Shown here one piece after another: positions 1 to 4,697 of a DNA stretch of 5,225 nt (within the stretch, counting starts at the first letter, position 1; each line of letters starts with the position of its first letter). The notes below the pieces were generated by a model. The model made no database searches. It was not told where the DNA came from and saw nothing but the letters and a program-made list of their open reading frames with translations. The position numbers and the translations under genes are program-made. Origin of the DNA: Clostridia bacterium (GTDB taxonomy: Bacteria; Bacillota; Clostridia; Oscillospirales; Butyricicoccaceae). The stretch is taken from contig JAFYMQ010000016.1 of NCBI GenBank assembly GCA_017556565.1, forward strand, positions 1 to 5,225, read 5' to 3'.

Positions 1-264
1 CTCGGCAAGAGGCTCGGGCTTAGGCTCGGGCTGGGTGGCGCCTGCATCCGAAGAGCCGCTGCCTGCAGGATCGTTATTGCCGCTGTCTGCGCCGCCGGAA
101 GGCTTGTCATTGCCGCCGTTGGGGGTATCGGGGGTATCGGTGGTGGTGTCACCCGATGTGCTGCCGGGGTTTTCGCCTGTGGTGTCGTTTTGCTTGTCTT
201 TTTTGCCGCAGGCAAAGCAGAACGCCAGGCAAAGTATAAGTATTACTGCCAGAAGTTTTTTCAT
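1..264 (-). CDS. Putative secreted lipoprotein, N-terminal part (cut by left edge)
   Basis: The minus frame from ATG at 264-262 is open to base 1 (88 codons, no stop), so only the N-terminus is present. I see a lipoprotein-type signal peptide: MKK, a hydrophobic stretch LLAVILILCLAFCFA (residues 4-18), then Cys19-Gly20 followed by KKDK. The lipobox is imperfect because position -3 is Cys rather than Leu, but the K-rich start, hydrophobic core and Cys-Gly junction fit cleavage before Cys19 and lipid anchoring on the outer face of the membrane. Residues 23-88 are a low-complexity linker rich in Gly, Ser, Thr, Pro, Asp and Asn (TDTPDTPNGG, PEPKPEP), typical of a tether ahead of a folded domain that lies outside the window. 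The domain, and so the function, cannot be seen. An AGGCGG ribosome binding site (279-274) sits 9 nt upstream and a candidate promoter lies at 337-309. Coding status is fairly sure; function is unknown. Confidence 0.75.
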   Translation of the reverse strand, partial: MKKLLAVILILCLAFCFACGKKDKQNDTTGENPGSTSGDTTTDTPDTPNGGNDKPSGGADSGNNDPAGSGSSDAGATQPEPKPEPLAE

Positions 265-308
265 ATTACAGCACCGCCTTTTTGAACATAAGTATTGCTT
301 ATACGTCT

Positions 309-337
309 ATTTTAATCCTAAACGGAAATATATGCAA
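309..337 (-). promoter_or_regulatory. Candidate sigma-A-type promoter for the lipoprotein gene
   Basis: On the minus strand TTGCAT (337-332) and TAAAAT (314-309) are separated by 17 bp. The -10 matches TATAAT at 5 of 6 positions and the -35 keeps TTG. Transcription would start near 302, giving a leader of about 38 nt with the AGGCGG site. A short inverted repeat, ATAAG(288-292)/CTTAT(298-302), overlaps the expected start and could be an operator, but this is weak. Repeat element 1 begins only 8 bp upstream of the -35. Confidence 0.55.
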
Positions 338-345
338 GAAAAAAT

Positions 346-552
346 AGCTAAGAGCTAATAGTGAATAGCTAATAGCTGAGGTATCCGCTTCGCGGATAAA
401 TTAAATAGCACCACCTCATCCGTCTCGCTTTGCTCGACACCTTCCCCTACATAGGGGAAGGCTTAATAGAGGTGTCCGCATAGCGGACGCTATTTAATAG
501 GTCGGCGCAGCCGACACCATAGCTATTAGCTCTTAGCTCTTCGCTCTTAGCT
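346..552. repeat. Composite heptamer-bracketed repeat, element 1 (207 bp)
   Basis: Five left heptamers run from 346 to 380 (AGCTAAG, AGCTAAT, AGTGAAT, AGCTAAT, AGCTGAG) and five right heptamers in the opposite sense from 518 to 552 (CATAGCT, ATTAGCT, CTTAGCT, CTTCGCT, CTTAGCT). The 137-bp core (381-517) holds a chain of hairpins: ATCCGC/GCGGAT (383-397, loop TTC), CCTTCCCC/GGGGAAGG (440-461, loop TACATA), GTCCGC/GCGGAC (474-488, loop ATA) and GTCGGC/GCCGAC (501-515, loop GCA), plus an imperfect one in the CTCGCTTTGCTCG segment. It is an inverted near-copy of element 2. The last right-hand unit supplies the final Ser codon and TAA stop of the nucleoside kinase (547-552). No open frame with coding character is present. 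Confidence 0.9.
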
Positions 553-1464
553 ATTTCCCAAAAACTCCTGTATCAATGCGTCCGGGCTTACATCCTGCAC
601 CGCGACCGGCACAAGCAGCTCAAGCAGTTCCATCAGTCTGTCGGCGCCGGTTTCACGGAGCAGGGTTTTGTCCATTCCTCTCAAGCTGCCACGCAGGCAG
701 GATGCGTACACGTTGAGTTCATAGGACATAAACGTGTTGATAAATATATCGGCAGAGTCCTTGTAGGGGTCGATATACAGCCGCTCGCCGCGGCAGACCG
801 ACCGATATTTGCCCAAAGTTGCTTCAAAAGAGCTGCCGCGATGGGTCTTGTCACGCATCAGGCGGCGCAGCAGACGGATCTGCTGCTGGGTGATGTTGCC
901 GCCCTCAAGCTCCACCTCGACATCGGGGCATATGTAGATGCGGCGGCTGAAGCTCTGATCGGGCAGCACCTGAGGATTGAGGGCATGGATGCCTTCGAAT
1001 ATGATTATCTCGCCTTTTTTCCGCTTGACGGGCACGGTCAGGTTTGACCTGCGCTGATTTGCAAAGTCAAAGGTGGGCATATCCACAGCCTTTCCCTCTG
1101 CCATCATAGCGGTGTGGCGGGCAAAAAGTTCCATGTCAAGGTTGAGGGGGGACTCAAGGTCGTGCCTGCCCTCCTCGTCAAGGGGCACAACACCGTCGTC
1201 GCGGCGGTAAAAATAATTGTCCATAGGCACGGTATGCGCCTCGTGCCCCATATCGTCCAGATATTTTTCAAGCTTGTGGGCGGTGGTGGTCTTGCCGCTG
1301 CCCGACGGGCCCGCAAGCAGGATTATGGGGCAGGTATCGGCAGTTTTTGCGATATTCTGAGCGGCAGCCAGCAGGCTGTCCTCATAAATACTGTCAAAAC
1401 GCTCTATGGCAAGCTTGCCCAGCCGAGCGTAAAGATTGAGCATATCAAGAGTGTAAGAAATCAT
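547..1464 (-). CDS. Uridine kinase-family nucleoside kinase (P-loop, Udk-like)
   Basis: This 305-residue protein belongs to the phosphoribulokinase/uridine kinase P-loop family and probably phosphorylates uridine or cytidine with a nucleoside triphosphate in the cytoplasmic pyrimidine salvage pathway. The Walker A loop GPSGSGKTT spans residues 52-60. MDNYFYRRDDG (81-91) matches the Udk substrate segment with its key Asp. IIIFEGIHALNP (153-164) is the Walker B-like strand, and RLLRRLMRDKTHRG (197-210) is the Arg-rich lid. The C-terminal part (RRGE-like CRGERLYIDPYKDSADIFINT) resembles the kinase half of the long clostridial nucleoside kinases that carry an N-terminal TGS domain, but no TGS domain is present here; residues 1-45 are a short helical leader. 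GGAGGT at 1476-1471, 6 nt before ATG, supports the start. The last codon and the stop lie inside repeat element 1. I see no convincing promoter between the gene and element 4, 38 bp upstream. The family is sure; the exact substrate is inferred. Confidence 0.9.
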   Translation of the reverse strand: MISYTLDMLNLYARLGKLAIERFDSIYEDSLLAAAQNIAKTADTCPIILLAGPSGSGKTTTAHKLEKYLDDMGHEAHTVPMDNYFYRRDDGVVPLDEEGRHDLESPLNLDMELFARHTAMMAEGKAVDMPTFDFANQRRSNLTVPVKRKKGEIIIFEGIHALNPQVLPDQSFSRRIYICPDVEVELEGGNITQQQIRLLRRLMRDKTHRGSSFEATLGKYRSVCRGERLYIDPYKDSADIFINTFMSYELNVYASCLRGSLRGMDKTLLRETGADRLMELLELLVPVAVQDVSPDALIQEFLGNS

Positions 1465-1502
1465 AAGAAAACCTCCGAAAAAGGAATGCAGAAGGCAGAA
1501 AA

Positions 1503-1814
1503 AGCTAATAGTGAATAGCTAATAGTGAATAGCGAAGGCGCGATTTATAAAGCTTTAGGGGAAATCGATGGATTGGCGGGAGGGCACGGAGACCCTCCCC
1601 TACAAGGACTTCAGGGGAAATCTATGGGTTGGCGGGAGGGGAAACCCCTCCCCTACATGCTAAGAACAAGCCTCGGTGGAAATCGATGGGTTGGCGGGAG
1701 GGCACGGAGACCCTCCCCTACTGTAGGGACAGGCGTCCTCGACTGTCCACGTTATTAAATCCATCCGCGAAGCGGATACCGCAGCTATTAGCTATTAGCT
1801 CTTAGTTATTAGCT
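1503..1814. repeat. Composite heptamer-bracketed repeat, element 4 (312 bp)
   Basis: Five left heptamers lie at 1503-1537 (AGCTAAT and AGTGAAT alternating, then AGCGAAG) and five right heptamers at 1780-1814 (CGCAGCT, ATTAGCT, ATTAGCT, CTTAGTT, ATTAGCT). The 242-bp core contains three tandem subrepeats with GC hairpins (1558-1721), a GGACAG/CTGTCC hairpin (1727-1748) and, next to the right array, ATCCGC-GAA-GCGGAT (1763-1777). That last hairpin is the same end module found in elements 1 and 3. CAGAAA occurs just outside both ends (1496-1501 and 1817-1822), a possible but unproven target-site duplication. The element separates the mscS terminator region from the nucleoside kinase start. Short open frames across it have no coding character. 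Confidence 0.88.
1558..1721. repeat. Three tandem hairpin subrepeats inside element 4
   Basis: Units at 1558-1603, 1614-1656 and 1676-1721 share the layout G(G/T)GGAAATC(G/T)ATGG, a TTGGCGGGAGGG segment, a short loop and CCCTCCCCTAC. Spacing between unit starts is 56 and 62 bp. Each unit folds into a G/C stem: GGGAGGG/CCCTCCC with an 8-nt loop (cacggaga) in units 1 and 3, and GGGAGGGG/CCCCTCCC with loop AAA in unit 2. The stems are kept while loops and linkers vary. The units resemble the GTAGGGG-type intergenic repeats of Oscillospiraceae; that link is from general knowledge, not from a search. Confidence 0.85.
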
Positions 1815-1971
1815 ATCAGAAACGCGAAAAGTGCTATTTGCAGCCTCGGGGGAACGGGGATTTCGCGCATTATGGAAGCAACACTAGCGAAGACAGTGCT
1901 TTTTGCACGGCGAGCGACGGGTTGCGAGCCAGAATCGGGAAATCAGTCCGTTCCCTACATAAAGCTCTATG
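1815..1971. other. Unassigned 157-bp intergenic stretch
   Basis: No gene, tRNA or clear promoter is seen here. A degenerate direct repeat is present: GCGAAAAGTGCTATTTGCA (1824-1842) and a relative at 1887-1907 (GCGAAGACAGTGCTTTTTGC). The first copy starts within an inverted repeat, CGCGAAA (1823-1829) with TTTCGCG (1861-1867). The segment lies between element 4 and the mscS terminator and may be an older, decayed repeat or the upstream untranslated region of the nucleoside kinase. The 73-codon minus frame crossing it (2105-1884) runs through the terminator and overlaps mscS, so I do not treat it as a gene. Confidence 0.5.
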
Positions 1972-2007
1972 CAAAACGGCGGCATCCCACAAGATGCCAC
2001 CGTTTTG
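1972..2007 (-). terminator. Strong hairpin terminator after mscS (potentially bidirectional)
   Basis: The 15-position stem CAAAACGG.GGCATC (1972-1986) pairs with GATGCC.CCGTTTTG (1993-2007) with a single C/A mismatch and a 6-nt loop. Read on the minus strand it starts 15 bp after the mscS TAA. The A-run at one base and T-run at the other form part of the stem, so the U-tract is short and lies within the hairpin, a pattern seen in bidirectional terminators. No other gene is visible on the plus strand to use it. Confidence 0.8.
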
Positions 2008-2022
2008 TTACAACTTTCAATC

Positions 2023-2832
2023 TTATTTGTCAGCGGAGACGATAGTAAGAGTACTATAGGGAATAGTAATACCCTGCTCGTCAAAGGCTGCCTTGATGCG
2101 CTCAAGCAGAGAGGAGCGGAGTTCCCAATAATCGCCGGGCTTGGTCCATACTCTTACCATGATGTTGACAGAGGAAGAATCGAAGTCCCATACACGGATG
2201 AAGGGAGCAGTGTCCATAAGGATGCGCTCGTCGGTGGCGACGACCTGAGCCAGAACCTGCTTTGCCTTGTCGGTGCTGTCGTTGTAAGAGATGGGGATAG
2301 TCAGATCGAGACGGCGCTTGTCCTCGGTGGAGTAGTTGACGACGGTTTCGCCTGCCAGCTTGCCGTTGGGGATGCAAACGCGCTGATTGGTGCCGGTCAT
2401 AAGTACGGTGTGGGTCAGACCGATGCGTACAACAGAGCCTTCGGAGCTGCCTGCTGCGATCCAGTGTCCGGTCAGGAAGGGCTTGGAAGCCATGATGAAG
2501 ATACCGCTTGCGATATTTTCAACAGTGCTCTGCAGGGACAGGGACAGTGCCAGACCCAGAGTACCCAGCAGGGTAATAAGGGATGTGGTGGGGATGGACA
2601 GCATTTCGGCGCAGATCAGGGCAACAAGGGCGCAGCCGCCAACCTGAACTACGACCAGCAGCAGTTTTTCCACGCTGGGATCGAGACGGTCGCTCTTTGC
2701 AAAAGCTTTTGCAGCTACCTTGACTGCCAGCTTGACCAGCAGCAGGCCGATGACCAGAACGATGATGGTGCCAACAACGGGAGCAAGTGCGCCCAGACCG
2801 AGGTTGGTCAGGTGTTCGAGAAATCTTTCCAT
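2023..2832 (-). CDS. mscS: Small-conductance mechanosensitive channel MscS
   Basis: The product is a 269-residue channel of the MscS family, which opens under membrane tension to release solutes during hypo-osmotic shock and assembles as a heptamer in the cytoplasmic membrane. Length is close to the 286 residues of E. coli MscS. Three membrane segments are visible: about 15-38, 57-78 and the pore helix TM3 from about 82 to 115 (GTLGLALSLSLQSTVENIASG). The small residues that pack TM3 are Gly/Ala/Ser rich as in the family, though the classical Ala-Gly spacing is altered by Ser. The beta domain carries IPNGKLAGETVVNYS (154-168), the family signature, followed by an alpha/beta C-terminal domain ending in GITIPYSTLTIV. 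I chose the ATG at 2832 rather than the in-frame ATG at 2880 because AGGAGG lies 6 nt upstream and the longer form would add a hydrophilic tail and overlap the promoter. It has its own promoter and terminator, so it is probably monocistronic. Confidence 0.96.
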   Translation of the reverse strand: MERFLEHLTNLGLGALAPVVGTIIVLVIGLLLVKLAVKVAAKAFAKSDRLDPSVEKLLLVVVQVGGCALVALICAEMLSIPTTSLITLLGTLGLALSLSLQSTVENIASGIFIMASKPFLTGHWIAAGSSEGSVVRIGLTHTVLMTGTNQRVCIPNGKLAGETVVNYSTEDKRRLDLTIPISYNDSTDKAKQVLAQVVATDERILMDTAPFIRVWDFDSSSVNIMVRVWTKPGDYWELRSSLLERIKAAFDEQGITIPYSTLTIVSADK

Positions 2833-2837
2833 AATTA

Positions 2838-2844
2838 TCCTCCT
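2838..2844 (-). promoter_or_regulatory. Ribosome binding site fixing the mscS start
   Basis: AGGAGGA (2844-2838) is a near-perfect Shine-Dalgarno sequence with the AGGAGG core 6 nt from the ATG at 2832. It excludes the upstream in-frame ATG at 2880, which lies upstream of the predicted transcription start. Confidence 0.85.
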
Positions 2845-2865
2845 ATGAATATATGTGTTGATAAG

Positions 2866-2894
2866 ATTATAACACGGCAAAGCAAAAATTGCAA
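2866..2894 (-). promoter_or_regulatory. Sigma-A-type promoter for mscS with extended -10
   Basis: On the minus strand TTGCAA (2894-2889) and a perfect TATAAT (2871-2866) are 17 bp apart, and TGT directly precedes the -10, giving the extended form TGnTATAAT. The start would be near 2859, leaving a leader of about 27 nt that includes the AGGAGGA site. The left heptamer array of element 2 begins 10 bp upstream of the -35, the same arrangement as at the lipoprotein promoter. Confidence 0.85.
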
Positions 2895-2904
2895 ACCAAT
2901 AAAG

Positions 2905-3111
2905 AGCGAATAGCTAATAGCTAAGAGCTAAGAGCTATGGTGTCGGCTGCGCCGACCTATTAAATAGCGTCCGCGAAGCGGACACCTCTATTAAGCCTTC
3001 CCCTATGCAGGGGAAGGTGTCGAGCAAAGCGAGACGGATGAGGTGGTGCTATTTAATTTATCCGCTATGCGGACACCTTCGCTATTCGCTATTCACTATT
3101 AGCTATTAGCT
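2905..3111. repeat. Composite heptamer-bracketed repeat, element 2 (207 bp)
   Basis: Five left heptamers (2905-2939: AGCGAAT, AGCTAAT, AGCTAAG twice, AGCTATG) and five right heptamers (3077-3111: CTTCGCT, ATTCGCT, ATTCACT, ATTAGCT twice) flank a 137-bp core. Core hairpins are GTCGGC/GCCGAC (2942-2956, loop TGC), GTCCGC/GCGGAC (2969-2983, loop GAA), CCTTCCCC/GGGGAAGG (2996-3017, loop TATGCA), an imperfect GTC..GC/GC..GAC hairpin (3019-3035) and TCCGC/GCGGA (3061-3073, loop TAT). Reverse-complemented, element 1 has the same total and core length and matches at about 131 of 137 core positions by hand count; five of the six differences are in hairpin loops. It lies 8 bp past the ruvX stop and 10 bp before the mscS -35. 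Confidence 0.9.
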
Positions 3112-3119
3112 AAAATATC

Positions 3120-3536
3120 TTATTTTCCGCCGCCGGCATCCAAAAATGCCTGGAGTATTATCGAGGCGGCGACGGCATCGACTTTTGCCCTCTGCTTGCC
3201 TTTCTTTTTGCCCGCGTCAGAAAGCAGGCGGTTGGCGGTGACCGACGTGCCGCGCTCGTCCCACATTACAACAGGCAATAAGCAGGCAGCTTTAAGCTCC
3301 TCGGCAAAAGCGCGGGCTTTTGCAGCGCGGTCACCCTCGCTGCCGTCCATGTTGAGGGGCAGACCGACCACGACTTTTTGGGCGCGTTCGGCTTTGAGCT
3401 CGGCGCAGATTTTTTTTATAAGTTCGGCTTTGGAATTGGCGGTCAGGGTCAGCGCTCTGCCCGAAATAAACCCGGTCAGATCGGAAAACGCCAACCCGGT
3501 ACGGACATCACCGAAATCGATTGCGGCTACTTTCAT
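3120..3536 (-). CDS. ruvX: RuvX/YqgF family Holliday-junction-resolvase-like nuclease (pre-16S rRNA processing)
   Basis: This 138-residue protein has the RNase H-like fold of YqgF/RuvX, an essential or near-essential cytoplasmic nuclease in many bacteria that is linked to 16S rRNA 5'-end maturation and related to Holliday junction resolvases. Motifs in order: AIDFGDVRTGLAFSD (5-19) with catalytic Asp7; VVVGLPLNMDGSEG (55-68); WDERGTSV (92-99) with acidic Glu94; and KVDAVAASIILQAFLD (118-133) with the last catalytic Asp120. The full length is normal for the family. The third motif reads DERGTS where DER(L/F)(T/S)T is usual, a mild variation. AAGGGA (3550-3545) lies 8 nt before the ATG. In Bacillota the gene commonly sits beside alaS and yrzL; here neither neighbour is related. 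It starts 21 bp after element 3 and its TAA is 8 bp before element 2. It may be cotranscribed with the upstream hydrolase across element 3. Confidence 0.95.
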   Translation of the reverse strand: MKVAAIDFGDVRTGLAFSDLTGFISGRALTLTANSKAELIKKICAELKAERAQKVVVGLPLNMDGSEGDRAAKARAFAEELKAACLLPVVMWDERGTSVTANRLLSDAGKKKGKQRAKVDAVAASIILQAFLDAGGGK

Positions 3537-3557
3537 ATTCTCAGTCCCTTCGATTAT

Positions 3558-3673
3558 AGCTAATAGCTAAGAGCTAAGAGCTAATAGCTGTGGTATCCGC
3601 TTCGCGGATTTTATTGAATAAGTCGCCGTAGGCGACACAATAGCTATTAGCTATTCACTATCAGCTATTAGCT
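3558..3673. repeat. Composite heptamer-bracketed repeat, element 3 (116 bp, smallest form)
   Basis: Five left heptamers (3558-3592: AGCTAAT, AGCTAAG twice, AGCTAAT, AGCTGTG) and five right heptamers (3639-3673: AATAGCT, ATTAGCT, ATTCACT, ATCAGCT, ATTAGCT) flank a 46-bp core with just two hairpins: ATCCGC/GCGGAT (3595-3609, loop TTC) and GTCGCC/GGCGAC (3622-3636, loop GTA). This may be the minimal unit of the family. The right array overlaps the 3' end of the serine hydrolase gene and encodes its last four residues and stop. The left edge creates a TATAAT (3558-3553) just upstream of ruvX. Confidence 0.9.
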
Positions 3674-4689
3674 ATCATAGTCTCCACGATCTCGTCGCGG
3701 ATTTTGTCCCGATTGGTATTGATCATCAGCGCTACGCCGACGCCTTTTTCGGGGCAGACGAACATATTGCTTCTGTATGCGCTGAGCCAGCCGGTGTGGC
3801 CGAAGCAAGCGAACTCACCGTAGTTGCGGTGATGCAGGCCGAGAGAGTGCATATGTCCGTTTTCGCGCACCTGCTGGGGGCGGAGCATTTCTTCCATAGT
3901 CTGCTCGCTGATGATCCGCTCGCCGCTGTCTGCAACACCCTTTCGCATAAACAGACGCATCAGTTTGCACAGCTGGGTGGGGTTGGAGAAGATCTCGCCC
4001 GAGCCGAACCGTGTGCCTTCGCTGGTGATGTTGTGGATGACCGAGAACACTCCGTCCTCCTCCTTGTGGGGCAGGGAGAAGGGATAGGTGCACCACTGAT
4101 TGATATCGTAGAAGGTGCGGTCCATGCCCAAAGGCTCAAGCACAAGCTCACGCACCAGCTGGGTAAAGGGCTTTCCTCCCACCGTCTGCGCCAGATAGCT
4201 TGCTATGGCAAAGCCGTAGTTGGAGTAGAGGAACACGCCGTCACCGGGATCACTGAACATCTCGAGTCTGGGGATCAGATCGTTTATACGTCTGCCCAGA
4301 TCGCGCTCGTCGCGGGGGCCGTCATGGTAGATATCGCCGCTGAGACCTGCCGAGTGGGTCAGCAGATGGCGCAGGGTGACCTTTTCGGCTGTGCCGGGGC
4401 GGGAAAACTCCAGATCGGGCAGGTGCTTTTTGACCGGCTCGTCAAGTGCCAGCTCGCCGCGGTCGACCAGGATCATATTGGTCAGGGCGTTAAAGACCTT
4501 TGTAATAGATGCGATCTTGTACAGGGTGTCGGGGGTGGTTTTGAGCTGGGGGCGCTCGATGCTCTCCACACCGAACTCGCCCGAGTAGATAATGCCGTTT
4601 TGGTCGGTTATAGCCACCGACATACCGGCTATTTTATGCTCCTCGAGGATATTTTGCAGATATTTGTCCAGATATTCTTTGTTGACCAT
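3661..4689 (-). CDS. Beta-lactamase/class C PBP-fold serine hydrolase, cytoplasmic
   Basis: This 342-residue serine hydrolase of the beta-lactamase superfamily (class C/AmpC-like, Pfam Beta-lactamase) has the three active-site boxes: S61-I-T-K64 (SxxK, nucleophile and base), Y155-S-N157 (YxN) and H298-T-G300 (HTG in place of KTG, usual in esterase- and DD-peptidase-like members). HLLTHSAGL (108-116) is the typical family segment after SxxK. There is no signal peptide or membrane anchor, so it probably acts in the cytoplasm as an esterase or peptidase rather than as a resistance enzyme. Its ATG is 8 bp after the stop of the M20 dipeptidase, and its GAGGTG site overlaps that stop, pointing to translational coupling. 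The C-terminal Ile-Ala-Asn-Ser and the TGA are encoded by heptamers of element 3, and TAG and TGA follow directly in frame. Substrate unknown. Confidence 0.9.
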   Translation of the reverse strand: MVNKEYLDKYLQNILEEHKIAGMSVAITDQNGIIYSGEFGVESIERPQLKTTPDTLYKIASITKVFNALTNMILVDRGELALDEPVKKHLPDLEFSRPGTAEKVTLRHLLTHSAGLSGDIYHDGPRDERDLGRRINDLIPRLEMFSDPGDGVFLYSNYGFAIASYLAQTVGGKPFTQLVRELVLEPLGMDRTFYDINQWCTYPFSLPHKEEDGVFSVIHNITSEGTRFGSGEIFSNPTQLCKLMRLFMRKGVADSGERIISEQTMEEMLRPQQVRENGHMHSLGLHHRNYGEFACFGHTGWLSAYRSNMFVCPEKGVGVALMINTNRDKIRDEIVETMIANS

Positions 4690-4697
4690 AGTGCACC

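Noticed and set aside
35..358. Plus-strand open frame over the left edge
   Set aside because: The minus strand of the same region encodes a lipoprotein leader with promoter and ribosome binding site, and the plus frame ends inside the heptamer array with an unlikely Ser/Pro composition.
346..552. CRISPR array
   Set aside because: Units are only 7 bp, directly abutting, without spacers, and inverted at the two ends.
1525..1758. Plus-strand 77-codon frame across element 4
   Set aside because: It consists of the tandem hairpin subrepeats; its repeated Gly/Trp/Arg peptide follows from the DNA repeats and no ribosome binding site precedes it.
1969..2913. Long plus-strand open frame (314 codons) opposite mscS
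   Set aside because: It is fully antisense to a clear MscS gene, has a composition that mirrors it (Gln- and Asp-rich, no domain), no good ribosome binding site, and would run through the mscS terminator and promoter.
2996..3017. CCTTCCCC/GGGGAAGG hairpin as an intrinsic terminator for ruvX
   Set aside because: No U-tract follows on either strand, and the same hairpin occurs in element 1 as a repeat module.
3553..3558. TATAAT as a promoter -10 for ruvX at the edge of element 3
   Set aside because: No -35 match at 16-18 bp (GCTCTT at 17 bp), and a start about 7 bp downstream would cut into the AAGGGA ribosome binding site.
346..3673. Classical insertion sequence remnants
   Set aside because: No transposase fragment, no long perfect terminal repeats and no consistent target duplication; the ends are heptamer arrays instead.
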